Positions 36,340-45,484 of a stretch of DNA of 64,000 nt are shown piece after piece. Origin of the DNA: Prevotella sp. khp7 (GTDB lineage: Bacteria > Bacteroidota > Bacteroidia > Bacteroidales > Bacteroidaceae); contig NZ_FOIV01000003.1 of assembly GCF_900109055.1 (NCBI RefSeq), positions 726,223 through 790,222 of the forward strand. The letters run 5' to 3'. The notes under the pieces are model-generated. The model ran no database searches, had not been told where the DNA came from, and saw only the letters and a program-made list of their open reading frames with translations. The stretch's first letter is position 1, and each line of letters begins with the position of its first letter. Both the position numbers and the translations under genes were made by a program.

Positions 36340-37257
36340 ATGCCATTAAGATTACCAGACAGACTTCCTGCGATTGATATTCTGAAGAATGAGAATATCT
36401 TCGTGATGGATAATTCCAGGGCAACCACACAGGACATCCGTCCTTTGAGGATTGTTATCCTGAACCTGATGCCACTGAAGATTACGACGGAGACCGACTT
36501 GGTTCGTCTGCTCTCCAATACTCCCCTTCAGCTGGAGATCAGTTTTATGAAGTTGAAGAGTCATACACCAAAGAATACGCCGATAGAACACATGATGATG
36601 TTTTACCGCGACTTTGAGTCGATGCGAAATGAGAAGTTCGACGGAATGATTATCACCGGGGCACCAGTAGAGACTATGGACTTCGAGGACGTTACCTATT
36701 GGGATGAGATAACCGACATTTTCTCGTGGGCTCGTACTCATGTCACCAGTACCTTATATATATGTTGGGCTGCCCAGGCCGGGCTCTATTATTATTATGG
36801 TGTACCCAAGTATCCGTTGAAGAAAAAGATGTTCGGCATATTCCCTCAGACGCCTATTGACAGGCCTCTGCCTATTTTCCGTGGTTTCGACGATGTGTTT
36901 ATGATGCCTCATAGCCGTCATACGGAGATTCACCGTGAGGATATCCTTGCCAATCCCGATCTGACACTTCTCGCCGAATCGCCCGAGAGTGGTGTCAGCA
37001 TGGTGATGGCGCGTAACGGACGAGAGTTCTTTATCACCGGCCATCTGGAGTATGCACCAAACACTTTGGATAATGAGTATAAGCGCGACCGTGGTATCCG
37101 TGACGATGTGGATCTGCCCAAAAACTACTATAAGGACGATAATCCCGAGAATCCGCCATTGGTTACGTGGCGTGCTCACGCTAATCTGCTCTATTCCAAT
37201 TGGATTAACTATTACGTTTATCAAGAGACGCCGTATAATATTAATGATATTAAATAA
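36340..37257 (+). CDS. metA: Homoserine O-acetyltransferase (MetA family)
   Basis: 305 residues; activates homoserine for methionine synthesis in the cytoplasm. The catalytic Cys is in Y-I-C-W-A-A-Q-A, with the His in M-P-H-S-R-H and the Glu in G-H-L-E-Y. Residue 111 is Glu (G-A-P-V-E111). In this family Glu111 marks acetyl-CoA as donor and Gly111 marks succinyl-CoA, so O-acetylhomoserine is the predicted product despite the usual succinyltransferase name. It sits 14 bases after the PP2C gene; no SAM riboswitch or separate promoter is visible in that gap. Control by methionine may lie elsewhere. Confidence 0.93.
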   Translation: MPLRLPDRLPAIDILKNENIFVMDNSRATTQDIRPLRIVILNLMPLKITTETDLVRLLSNTPLQLEISFMKLKSHTPKNTPIEHMMMFYRDFESMRNEKFDGMIITGAPVETMDFEDVTYWDEITDIFSWARTHVTSTLYICWAAQAGLYYYYGVPKYPLKKKMFGIFPQTPIDRPLPIFRGFDDVFMMPHSRHTEIHREDILANPDLTLLAESPESGVSMVMARNGREFFITGHLEYAPNTLDNEYKRDRGIRDDVDLPKNYYKDDNPENPPLVTWRAHANLLYSNWINYYVYQETPYNINDIK

Positions 37258-37266
37258 CAGTAAGCA

Positions 37267-39087
37267 TTGACACCCTTAGAACTGTTGGCTCCGGCTAAGA
37301 ATTTAGCATGTGGCATCGCGGCAATAGACCACGGTGCCGATGCTGTTTATATCGGACCTCCCCATTTTGGGGCTCGAGCCGCTGTAGGCAATAGCCTCGA
37401 CGACATCCGTCAGCTGTGTGCCTACGCTCATCCTTTTGGTGCTAAGGTGTATGTCACGGTTAATACCATTCTTTATGATGACGAGCTCGATGAAGTGCGC
37501 CAATTGCTGGCCGATCTGGATCAGGTTGGTGTCGATGCTGTGCTCGTCCAGGACATGGCAGTCATGAAGCTATGCCCTCCGACGCTGACGCTTCATGCCT
37601 CTACGCAAACAGACAATCGAACAGCTGAGAAGGTAAAATGGCTTAAAGATATCGGTTTCTCGCGTGCAGTTTTGGCCCGTGAGTTGTCTATCGATGAGAT
37701 TGCCGAAGTTCATCGCGCGGTGCCCGACATGCCATTAGAGGTATTTGTTCATGGTGCCCTTTGCGTCAGCTATTCCGGCATCTGTTATGCTTCGCAGCAT
37801 TGTTTCCACCGAAGTGCCAACAGAGGCGAGTGTGCTCAGTTCTGTCGTATGCGCTTTTCTTTGGAGGACGCTGATGGCAGGGAGATAGAGCGTGAGCGCT
37901 ATCTGCTCTCCTTGAAGGATATGAACCAGAGCGACAACCTGCTTGCGCTGGCCGAGGCTGGAGCTACCTCTTTCAAGATAGAAGGGAGACTCAAGGATGT
38001 TGCTTATGTGAAGAATGTGACGGCTGCCTATAGTGAGCGGCTTAATGAAATTATACGTCAGCATCCTGGTAAGTACTGCCGTGCTTCTTTGGGACATTGC
38101 AGCTATTCTTTCAAGCCTGATCTGAAGAAGACCTTCAATCGCGGCTATACCACCTATTTCGCTCATGGTCGCCAGCTGGATATTGCTTCCTTTGATACGC
38201 CGAAAGCGGTTGGAGAGTTTGTCGGGAGGGTGAAAGAAATCAGGCGCGACTCATTTAATGTGGCGGGAACGGCTAGCTTCGCCAATGGCGACGGTCTCTG
38301 TTTCCTTAATCTGGACCGCCAGTTTGAGGGGCTTCGTGCCAATCGTGTGGCGGGCAACCGCATCTATCCCTTCCGAATGCCGCAAGGCCTGCGTCCTGGC
38401 ATGGCTCTCTATCGTAATAACGATCAGGAGTTTGAGCGTATCCTTTCAAAATCCAGTTCGGTCCGTAAGATTCCTGTAAGGTTCTCTTTGCGTGCGGTTG
38501 ATACGGGCTATGAGTTGACGGCATCTGTTGATGGATATTCATGTCGTGTGGTTTTCCCTTCTGAGCATCAGCTGGCTCAGAAATCGCCTCATGAGAATAT
38601 CATCCGCCAGTTGTCTAAACTCGGTGATACGATTTATGAATGTGTGGATATAGATATTCCTGCAGACTTCGGTTATTTTATTCCCAATAGTCAGCTCTCT
38701 GATCTTCGTCGTCAGATAGTCGATGCGCTTGGTGAGTTCTCAAACACCATTGGTTCTTCAGAATCGCGAGCATCTTCAGCTGTTCCCCGTCCTCCCCGCT
38801 ATGATTATCCCTATCTCTATAACATATCGAACGACGAGGCCCGCAGTTTTTATGGTGCCAAAGAACTAACGGCATTTGAGCTGAAGGGTGGCGACGGTCC
38901 TCTGATGCAGTGTCGTCATTGCATCCGTTATAGTCTTGGCTATTGTGTACGTCGTGGTGGAAAGCGTCCCGACTGGCGTGAGCCCTTGTCTCTTGTCTTA
39001 GGCGATGGCCGCCGTTTCCGTCTTGAGTTTGATTGTGCCAACTGTCAGATGAATGTTTATGCATCCTGCGTCCTAAATGAAAAATAA
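37267..39087 (+). CDS. U32 family peptidase-like protein (TTG start)
   Basis: 606 residues. The N-terminus L-E-L-L-A-P-A-K-N-L-A-C-G and the signature E-V-F-V-H-G-A-L-C-V-S-Y-S-G-x-C with N-R-G-E-C-A-Q-x-C-R define family U32, whose characterised bacterial members take part in tRNA or ubiquinone hydroxylation; the Cys set may bind an iron-sulfur cluster. A C-terminal Cys-rich section (C-x2-C, C near 560-600) is also present. A TAA lies two codons upstream in the same frame, so the start must be TTG at 37267. It follows metA by nine bases. Confidence 0.88.
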   Translation: MTPLELLAPAKNLACGIAAIDHGADAVYIGPPHFGARAAVGNSLDDIRQLCAYAHPFGAKVYVTVNTILYDDELDEVRQLLADLDQVGVDAVLVQDMAVMKLCPPTLTLHASTQTDNRTAEKVKWLKDIGFSRAVLARELSIDEIAEVHRAVPDMPLEVFVHGALCVSYSGICYASQHCFHRSANRGECAQFCRMRFSLEDADGREIERERYLLSLKDMNQSDNLLALAEAGATSFKIEGRLKDVAYVKNVTAAYSERLNEIIRQHPGKYCRASLGHCSYSFKPDLKKTFNRGYTTYFAHGRQLDIASFDTPKAVGEFVGRVKEIRRDSFNVAGTASFANGDGLCFLNLDRQFEGLRANRVAGNRIYPFRMPQGLRPGMALYRNNDQEFERILSKSSSVRKIPVRFSLRAVDTGYELTASVDGYSCRVVFPSEHQLAQKSPHENIIRQLSKLGDTIYECVDIDIPADFGYFIPNSQLSDLRRQIVDALGEFSNTIGSSESRASSAVPRPPRYDYPYLYNISNDEARSFYGAKELTAFELKGGDGPLMQCRHCIRYSLGYCVRRGGKRPDWREPLSLVLGDGRRFRLEFDCANCQMNVYASCVLNEK

Positions 39088-40090
39088 AATAATGATGAAT
39101 GAAAGAAGATGCGGGCACGGGTTGTGTCATAGGATGAGAAGATGGATGATAGGTTTATCATTTATCATATATCATTTGTCATTTAGTGTAGCGTGTTACA
39201 ATCAAGGCCCGATAACGCCAGATGCCTGGGATCTCACCAAGCAGCAGCTCGACTCCATCTCTTTCTATACTACCCATCACTATACGCAGAACTATAACTT
39301 CGTTGTGACGGGTGACTCTTTGGTGGTTGTGGCGCAGCAGCCTGAAGCAATGGCTGTGCCTGAGGTGGTATCCATTGAGATTGAGGCCATAGGGCAGGAG
39401 CACCAAAAGGATTCTATCACCCTGCGTAAGAGCGAACGGATTGTAGTGGCCGACATCATGACGGTACCATCGGATAGTATAGACTCCGTATGGGTGAAGG
39501 TGGCCCGTGACCAGTTGACCTTTGGATGGATACACGAGAAGGAACTGTTGGCGAAGGTGTCGCCCGACGACCCCATCAGTCAGTTCATCGACCTTTTTTC
39601 CGACACTCACTTACTTATATTCCTGGCCTTCTGTGTCATTGTGCTGGCGGCCTATGGCGTGCGTCGACTGATGAGGCTTGGCGCCAAAATCGTTCATTTC
39701 AATGATATTCCCTCATTCTATCCTACGGCGTTGTGTCTGCTCGTGGCTACTTCTGCTGTCATCTATAGTAGTATTCAGGTATTCGGCCCTGAGTCGTGGC
39801 GTCATTTCTACTATCATCCGTCGCTCAATCCCTTTGCCCTGCCGTTACATCTGGGACTGTTCGTCTCTTCTGTATGGGCTATTATCATAGTAGCCATTGC
39901 CACGGTCGACGATGTAACCAGGCATCTGCCGATGGGTGAGGCCATACTCTACTTGGGGGGCCTAGCTGCTGTCTGTGCCGTTGACTATGTAGTGTTCAGT
40001 GTCACTACATTATATTATATAGGCTACCCTCTGCTCGTTGCCTATTACTATTTTTGCTTCAAATTCTTTCCTCGTTTCTTTAACAGATAG
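39077..40090 (+). CDS. Uncharacterised membrane protein, lipoprotein-like N-terminus
   Basis: 337 residues, no family recognised. After a signal-like segment (24-40, ending V-A-C) comes an extracytoplasmic part of about 130 residues, whose end (V-W-V-K-V-A-R-D-Q-L-T-F-G-W-I-H-E-K-E-L) resembles an SH3-like ligand-binding repeat. About five transmembrane segments follow from 175 to 335. The signal segment is encoded by degenerate ATCATTT direct repeats (about 39160-39185). The start overlaps the U32 gene by 11 bases; the ATG at 39077 is the only one before the overlap, but later ATGs at 39092 or 39095 are possible. Confidence 0.7.
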   Translation: MKNKIMMNERRCGHGLCHRMRRWMIGLSFIIYHLSFSVACYNQGPITPDAWDLTKQQLDSISFYTTHHYTQNYNFVVTGDSLVVVAQQPEAMAVPEVVSIEIEAIGQEHQKDSITLRKSERIVVADIMTVPSDSIDSVWVKVARDQLTFGWIHEKELLAKVSPDDPISQFIDLFSDTHLLIFLAFCVIVLAAYGVRRLMRLGAKIVHFNDIPSFYPTALCLLVATSAVIYSSIQVFGPESWRHFYYHPSLNPFALPLHLGLFVSSVWAIIIVAIATVDDVTRHLPMGEAILYLGGLAAVCAVDYVVFSVTTLYYIGYPLLVAYYYFCFKFFPRFFNR

Positions 40091-40143
40091 CTCTTTCTTG
40101 TCAGAGATAACTTGAAAGAGTGACATAGAAAGGCTTTGATATT

Positions 40144-40228
40144 GACAGAGACTATCTGGACCATTGCAATTTAGTCTATTTTGCAAAGCAATTTAGTCTA
40201 AATTGCAAAATCGCAGATAGTCTCTGAC
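40144..40228. repeat. Palindromic array B: four 19-base units, 22-base period, mirror-symmetric
   Basis: Units at 40144-40162, 40166-40184, 40188-40206 and 40210-40228, each separated by three bases. Unit 3, GCAATTTAG-T-CTAAATTGC, is a perfect palindrome. Unit 2 is the same with two mismatched pairs. Units 1 and 4 are reverse complements over 13 bases (40146-40158 with 40214-40226) in exact register, so the whole array is one large inverted repeat centred at 40186. It lies between convergent genes (40090 and 40271), like array A. The remaining bases of the gap show nothing else. Confidence 0.83.
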
Positions 40229-40270
40229 ATCAGAAAGCGATAATGATGACAGCAGATAGGATAAGTTCCG

Positions 40271-41398
40271 TCAGATAAGCATGAGGTCGCTGATAATCAT
40301 ATCGCTAACGAAAAGACCAGGTTTCGTAAGTGACAGATGATTGTTCTGAAGGTTCAGTAGCCCGTCGCTGATGTAATGGCGTGCTTCACTGAGGCAATAG
40401 TTGCGATTGTGCTCCGATAGGGTGTTGAGGTCAAGACCGTTACGGGTTCGCAGGGCAACGGTCAGCGTGTCGTTATAGCGGGTGTCATCATCGAGCAGCT
40501 CCTGCTCGAAGCAGGGCTGTCCGCCCTCGATGCCCTCGATATACAGACTGATGTCGCTGACGTTCCAACGGCGGCGGCTGTTCCCGTCGAAGGAATGGGC
40601 GGCCGCGCCGAGCCCAATGTAGGGTGTCAGGTCCCAGTATGATGAATTATGGCGGCTTCGGAAGCCAGGACGGGCGAAGTTTGAAATCTCGTAGTGTTCG
40701 TAGCCCGCCGCTTCCAGTCGCTCTATGAGATGATAGTACATCAGTCGTTCCTGTTCTTCGTCGGTTTCTGCCACCTTGCCTTGCTGGAGTAATCGATAGA
40801 GTGGGGTGCCTTCTTCATACATGAGGCAGTAGCAGGAGATATGCTCCACATCGAGGGCGAGGGCTCTGGTGATGTCGGCATCCCAGTCACTGAGAGTCTC
40901 GCCGGGGAAACCATACATCAGGTCGATGCTGATGTTGCGGATGCCGGCCTGACGGAGCAAACTTACGGCCTCGGATACTTGAGCAGCCGTGTGTCGGCGG
41001 TTTAGAAAGTGCAGCCGGTCTTCATCGAAGGTCTGCGCACCCATGCTGACGCGATTAATGCCAAGTTGTTGTAACGTAGTGGCATATTCGGCTGTCATGT
41101 CGTCGGGATTGACTTCGATGGTAATCTCCTGAGAGGTGAGAGGATATACCTTATTTATATATATAAAGAGCTGGCGTAACTGGTCTGTCGTTAATTGACT
41201 TGGCGTTCCTCCGCCGAGATATACTGTTTCTATCTGTAATCTCTCACCTTTTGCTGCTCTCCACTCACTTCTGAGTTTCATCTCGCGGCATACGGCGTCG
41301 ACATAGCGCTGACGGAGCGCCAGACTTGTCGTAGAATAGAAGCCGCAATAGATGCAACGGCTTCTACAGAAGGGAATGTGAATGTATAAACCTGCCAT
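40271..41398 (-). CDS. hemW: Radical SAM heme chaperone HemW
   Basis: 375 residues. The radical SAM motif C11-x3-C15-x2-C18 is followed by Gly-Phe, and the R-H-N-S-S-Y-W motif, typical of HemW (H-N-x-x-Y-W), distinguishes it from true oxygen-independent coproporphyrinogen oxidase. HemW binds heme and passes it to target proteins. The -7 box TAACTTTG (minus strand 41414-41407) is only eight bases from the ATG, so the message may be nearly leaderless. It converges with the membrane protein gene across array B. Confidence 0.92.
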   Translation of the reverse strand: MAGLYIHIPFCRSRCIYCGFYSTTSLALRQRYVDAVCREMKLRSEWRAAKGERLQIETVYLGGGTPSQLTTDQLRQLFIYINKVYPLTSQEITIEVNPDDMTAEYATTLQQLGINRVSMGAQTFDEDRLHFLNRRHTAAQVSEAVSLLRQAGIRNISIDLMYGFPGETLSDWDADITRALALDVEHISCYCLMYEEGTPLYRLLQQGKVAETDEEQERLMYYHLIERLEAAGYEHYEISNFARPGFRSRHNSSYWDLTPYIGLGAAAHSFDGNSRRRWNVSDISLYIEGIEGGQPCFEQELLDDDTRYNDTLTVALRTRNGLDLNTLSEHNRNYCLSEARHYISDGLLNLQNNHLSLTKPGLFVSDMIISDLMLI

Positions 41399-41454
41399 AC
41401 GGGGGACAAAGTTACGAATAAAATACTAATTTAGTTTAATATTTATAAGATTCT

Positions 41455-41486
41455 TTTGGCTATTTCTAAGAAAATGGTTACCTTAG
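41455..41486 (+). promoter_or_regulatory. fusA2: Possible promoter of fusA2 (TTTG-N20-TACCTTAG)
   Basis: TTTG at 41455-41458, 20 bases, then TACCTTAG at 41479-41486, one base off the -7 consensus. The ATG of fusA2 is 45 bases downstream. The remaining upstream sequence is AT-rich. Confidence 0.5.
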
Positions 41487-41530
41487 TCGCCGCTTAGAAC
41501 ATTAAAATATTCACCTAAAACTAAAATGAT

Positions 41531-43690
41531 ATGAAAGTTTATCAGACAAACGAAATCAAAAACATTGCACTCATTGGCAGTGCGGGTAGCGGCAAGACTA
41601 CTCTTGCCGAGTCAATGGTCTACGAAGCTGGCATCATCAAGCGCCGCGGAGCTGTAGAGAGTAAGAACACCATGAGCGATTATTTCCCCGTAGAACAGGA
41701 ATATGGCTACTCGGTGTTCTCTACTGTTTTTCATGTAGAGTGGAACAACAAGAAACTCAACATCATCGACTGTCCGGGTTCTGATGACTTCGTTGGAGGT
41801 TCTATCACCGCCATGAACGTGACCGACCAGGCCGTCATCCTCGTCAATGGTCAGTATGGCCCTGAGGTTGGTACGATGAATGCATTCCGCAATACAGAAA
41901 AACTGAAGAAGCCCGTCATCTTCCTGGTTAACCAGCTTGATCGTGATAATTGCGACTTCGATCAGATTCTGAATCAGTTGAAGGAGGTATATGGTCCAAA
42001 CTGCGTTCCCGTTCAGTATCCTATTGCTACAGGTGCAGGCTTTAATAGCGTCATCGACGTGCTGTTGATGAAGAAGTACTCTTGGAAGCCTGAGGGTGGT
42101 GCTCCCATTATTGAGGATGTTCCTGCCGATCAGCTTGAGAAGGCAAAAGAAATGAAGGCTGCTCTTGTAGAGGCTGCCGCCGCTGGCGACGATACACTGA
42201 TGGAGAAATTCTTCGAGAGCGAGGATCTGACTGAAGACGAGATGCGTGAAGGTATCCGTAAGGGGCTTGTAACGCGCAGCATCTTCCCCGTGTTCTGTGT
42301 TTGTGCAGGTCGTGATATGGGTGTTCGCCGTTTGATGGAGTTCCTGGGTAATGTCGTTCCTTTCGTTAGTGAGATGCCTGTCATCAAGAATGCCGCCGGC
42401 AAGGATGTGCCTGCTGACGCCTCGGCACCTGCTTCGCTCTATTTCTTCAAGACTGGTGTTGAACCACATATCGGTGAGGTCCAGTATTTCAAGGTGATGA
42501 GTGGTGTTGTGAAGAGCGGTGACGATCTGACCAATGCCGATCGCGGCTCAAAGGAGCGTATCGGTACCATCTATGCCTGTGCGGGTGCCAACCGTATCCA
42601 GGTAGACCAGTTGGTTGCTGGTGATATTGGTTGTACCGTGAAGCTGAAAGATGTGAAGACTGGTAATACTCTGAACGCAAAGGATGTAGAAAACAAGTTC
42701 GATTTCATTAAATATCCTAATTCAAAGTTCTCTCGTGCCATCAAGGCCGTTAACGAGGCTGAGACCGAGAAGATGATGACAGCCCTTCAGAAGATGCGTC
42801 AGGAGGATCCCACATGGGTTGTTGAACAGTCGAAGGAACTCCGCCAGATCATCGTTCATGGACAGGGTGAGTTCCACCTGCGCACCTTGAAGTGGCGTAT
42901 GGAGAATAACGAGAAGATTCAGATTGAATATATCGAGCCGAAGATTCCATATCGTGAGACCATTACAAAGATGGCACGTGCCGACTATCGCCACAAGAAA
43001 CAGTCGGGTGGCGCAGGCCAGTTTGGTGAGGTTCACCTGATTGTGGAGCCTTATACAGAAGGCATGCCCGATCCTACATCGTTCAAGATTAACGGTCAGG
43101 AGTTCAAGATGAATATCAAGGGCAAGGAAGAGATTGATCTGGAGTGGGGTGGTAAACTCGTATTCATCAACTCTGTTGTTGGTGGCGCCATTGACCTCCG
43201 CTTTATGCCTGCCATCCTGAAGGGTATTATGGAACGTATGGAACAAGGTCCGCTGACAGGCTCTTATGCCCGCGACGTCCGTGTGATTGTCTACGATGGT
43301 AAGATGCACCCCGTTGATTCTAACGAACTCTCGTTCATGCTGGCTGCTCGTAATGCCTTCTCTGCGGCCTTCAAGGAGGCAGGTCCTAAGGTTCTTGAGC
43401 CTATCTACGACCTTGAAGTGCTTGTTCCCGGCGACTACATGGGTGATGTGATGTCTGACCTTCAGGGCCGTCGTGCTATCATCATGGGTATGGACTCTGA
43501 GGCTGGTTATCAGAAACTCTCGGCCAAGATTCCTCTCAAGGAACTCTCAAGCTACTCTATCGCTCTGAGTTCTCTGACTGGCGGTCGTGCTTCGTTCACC
43601 ACCAAGTTTGCTAGTTACGAGCTTGTTCCGAATGATATTCAGCAGACTCTGATTAAGGAACATGAGGCCGAAATGAAGGAGGAAGATTAA
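41531..43690 (+). CDS. fusA2: EF-G2-type elongation factor G with altered GTPase site
   Basis: 719 residues with full EF-G domain layout and a P-loop G-S-A-G-S-G-K-T-T (16-24). The G3 motif, normally D-T-P-G-H-x-D-F, reads D80-C-P-G-S84-D-D-F, so the catalytic His is replaced by Ser. G4, normally N-K-x-D, is N134-Q-L-D137. These changes match the second EF-G of Bacteroidetes, reported in B. thetaiotaomicron (EF-G2) to move ribosomes without GTP hydrolysis during carbon limitation. This gene is likely the same factor. It has its own possible promoter and a strong terminator and is not in a ribosomal protein operon, unlike housekeeping fusA. Confidence 0.88.
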   Translation: MKVYQTNEIKNIALIGSAGSGKTTLAESMVYEAGIIKRRGAVESKNTMSDYFPVEQEYGYSVFSTVFHVEWNNKKLNIIDCPGSDDFVGGSITAMNVTDQAVILVNGQYGPEVGTMNAFRNTEKLKKPVIFLVNQLDRDNCDFDQILNQLKEVYGPNCVPVQYPIATGAGFNSVIDVLLMKKYSWKPEGGAPIIEDVPADQLEKAKEMKAALVEAAAAGDDTLMEKFFESEDLTEDEMREGIRKGLVTRSIFPVFCVCAGRDMGVRRLMEFLGNVVPFVSEMPVIKNAAGKDVPADASAPASLYFFKTGVEPHIGEVQYFKVMSGVVKSGDDLTNADRGSKERIGTIYACAGANRIQVDQLVAGDIGCTVKLKDVKTGNTLNAKDVENKFDFIKYPNSKFSRAIKAVNEAETEKMMTALQKMRQEDPTWVVEQSKELRQIIVHGQGEFHLRTLKWRMENNEKIQIEYIEPKIPYRETITKMARADYRHKKQSGGAGQFGEVHLIVEPYTEGMPDPTSFKINGQEFKMNIKGKEEIDLEWGGKLVFINSVVGGAIDLRFMPAILKGIMERMEQGPLTGSYARDVRVIVYDGKMHPVDSNELSFMLAARNAFSAAFKEAGPKVLEPIYDLEVLVPGDYMGDVMSDLQGRRAIIMGMDSEAGYQKLSAKIPLKELSSYSIALSSLTGGRASFTTKFASYELVPNDIQQTLIKEHEAEMKEED

Positions 43691-43722
43691 AAATACTAAA
43701 GTTTTTCGACTATAATCCTTGG

Positions 43723-43759
43723 GAATCCCTGCTATGTCCTGTAGCGGGGGTTCTTTTTA
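43723..43759 (+). terminator. Terminator after fusA2
   Basis: A 12-base-pair stem (43723-43734 with 43742-43753, including two G-T pairs) with a seven-base loop, followed by T-rich sequence. The gap from here to 43877 is very AT-rich and shows only the -7 box of rprX. Confidence 0.83.
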
Positions 43760-43877
43760 TGATACAACAATGAGTTGTTAGTTGTGTATATGTAATTATA
43801 ATTATTGCTTTTTGTTAATATTGTGAAATTTACCTCAAATAATTAACATATTAATCTTCCGTATTTAAGAATTAGCG

Positions 43878-43885
43878 TATCTTTG
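43878..43885 (+). promoter_or_regulatory. -7 promoter box of rprX (near-leaderless)
   Basis: TATCTTTG lies only eight bases before the rprX ATG. If transcription starts about seven bases after the -7 box, as usual, the message begins at or within a few bases of the start codon. Confidence 0.65.
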
Positions 43886-43893
43886 CCCACGAT

Positions 43894-45456
43894 ATGAAGA
43901 AAAGTACGATTTGGATTATAGCTATAGTCATGGGACTCTCGTTTGTGGGTCTTCTCTTTCTCCAGCTCTCATATATAGAAGAGATGGCGAAGATGAAGAA
44001 GGAACAGTTCGACGAGTCTGTGACCCGTAGTCTCTATCAGGCGTCGCGTAACCTCGAGATGAACGAGACACTGCGTTATTTGGAGAAAGATGTGAAGGAT
44101 ACCGAGAGGAAAGCCTATAAGCAGGACTCTGTGATGGTCGACGGACTCGATGGTACTATCAAACACTCTCATCAGTTTGCTGTAGCAGCCGACGATGGTA
44201 CTGTGTATTCTTCTTTCGAACTGAAGACGTTTGCCATCAAGCCGGCTAATGTGCCTAAGGCCATGATCCTACGCACCGACAAGAATTCGATATCTGAGGC
44301 GTCTAAGTCACTTCAAGAGATTGTCCGCAACCGTTATGTCTATCAGAAGGCTCTGCTCGACGAGGTTGTGTATAACATCCTTTATACAGCCTCTGACAGA
44401 CCTCTGAAAGAACGTATCAACTTCAAAATGCTCGATCAGGATATCCGTGCTGAGTTGATGAATAACGGTATCAACATTCCCTATCATTTCCGTGTTGAAA
44501 CGGCCGACGGGCGTGAGGTATACCGCTGTCCAGACTATACAGAGGAAGGCGAGGAGCATGCTTATAAGCAGACACTCTTCCGTAATGACCCCTCGTCGAA
44601 GATGGGTGTCGTGAAGATTCACTTTCCTGACATGAGCTCTTATATTTTCTCCAGCATACGCTTTATGATTCCAGCCATGATTTTCACTGTGGTGCTGCTG
44701 ATTACGTTTATCTTCACCATTGTGGTCATCTTCCGCCAGAAGCGTTATTCTGAGATTAAAAATGACTTTATCAATAATATGACCCACGAGTTGAAAACCC
44801 CGATATCCAGTATTTCACTGGCTGCGCAGATGCTCAACGATGAGAGCGTCAGCAAGAGTCCGGCAATGCTGACACATCTGGGCGGTGTTATCAATGATGA
44901 GTCAAAACGTTTGCGCTTTTTGGTTGAGAAAGTACTTCAGATGTCGATGTTCGACAGAAAGACTGCTTCGTTTAAGAAAAAAGAACTTGATCTTAATGAG
45001 TTGTTGGAGTCGATTGCTGCTTCGTTCACATTGCGTGTCGAGCATACCGGTGGACATATCTATACGGAAATCGAGGCTGTCGACTCGGCTATCTATGTTG
45101 ACGAGGTGCATTTCCAGAATGCCATTACTAATCTGTTGGACAATGCGGTGAAGTATCGTAAGCCCGAACAGCCGCTCGATATCTATATCCGCACGTGGAA
45201 TGAGAAAGATCTGCTTTGCTTCTCAATCCGTGATACCGGACTAGGTATCAAGAAAGAGAACGTGAAGAAGATATTCGACAAGTTCTATCGTGTTCATACG
45301 GGTAATGTTCATGATGTGAAAGGGTTCGGCCTAGGACTGGCCTATGTTAAGAAGATCATCAATCTTCATGAGGGCGAAATCAAGTGTGAGAGTGACCTGG
45401 GAAAGGGTACAACCTTCACCATTTCATTGCCCATCTTACAGGAAGACAATTCATAG
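43894..45456 (+). CDS. rprX: Sensor histidine kinase, RprX-like
   Basis: 520 residues. Two transmembrane segments (about 7-28 and 255-280) enclose a periplasmic sensor of some 225 residues. The cytoplasmic part has a HisKA box N-N-M-T-H298-E-L-K-T-P and an HATPase domain with N-box N-L-L-D-N-A-V-K-Y, D-T-G-L-G-I, and G-F-G-L-G-L. Size, order and sequence character resemble RprX of Bacteroides. The response regulator gene follows after 28 bases. The signal sensed is unknown. Confidence 0.88.
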   Translation: MKKSTIWIIAIVMGLSFVGLLFLQLSYIEEMAKMKKEQFDESVTRSLYQASRNLEMNETLRYLEKDVKDTERKAYKQDSVMVDGLDGTIKHSHQFAVAADDGTVYSSFELKTFAIKPANVPKAMILRTDKNSISEASKSLQEIVRNRYVYQKALLDEVVYNILYTASDRPLKERINFKMLDQDIRAELMNNGINIPYHFRVETADGREVYRCPDYTEEGEEHAYKQTLFRNDPSSKMGVVKIHFPDMSSYIFSSIRFMIPAMIFTVVLLITFIFTIVVIFRQKRYSEIKNDFINNMTHELKTPISSISLAAQMLNDESVSKSPAMLTHLGGVINDESKRLRFLVEKVLQMSMFDRKTASFKKKELDLNELLESIAASFTLRVEHTGGHIYTEIEAVDSAIYVDEVHFQNAITNLLDNAVKYRKPEQPLDIYIRTWNEKDLLCFSIRDTGLGIKKENVKKIFDKFYRVHTGNVHDVKGFGLGLAYVKKIINLHEGEIKCESDLGKGTTFTISLPILQEDNS

Positions 45457-45484
45457 TATTAACAATTAAATAAAAGAAACGTTT

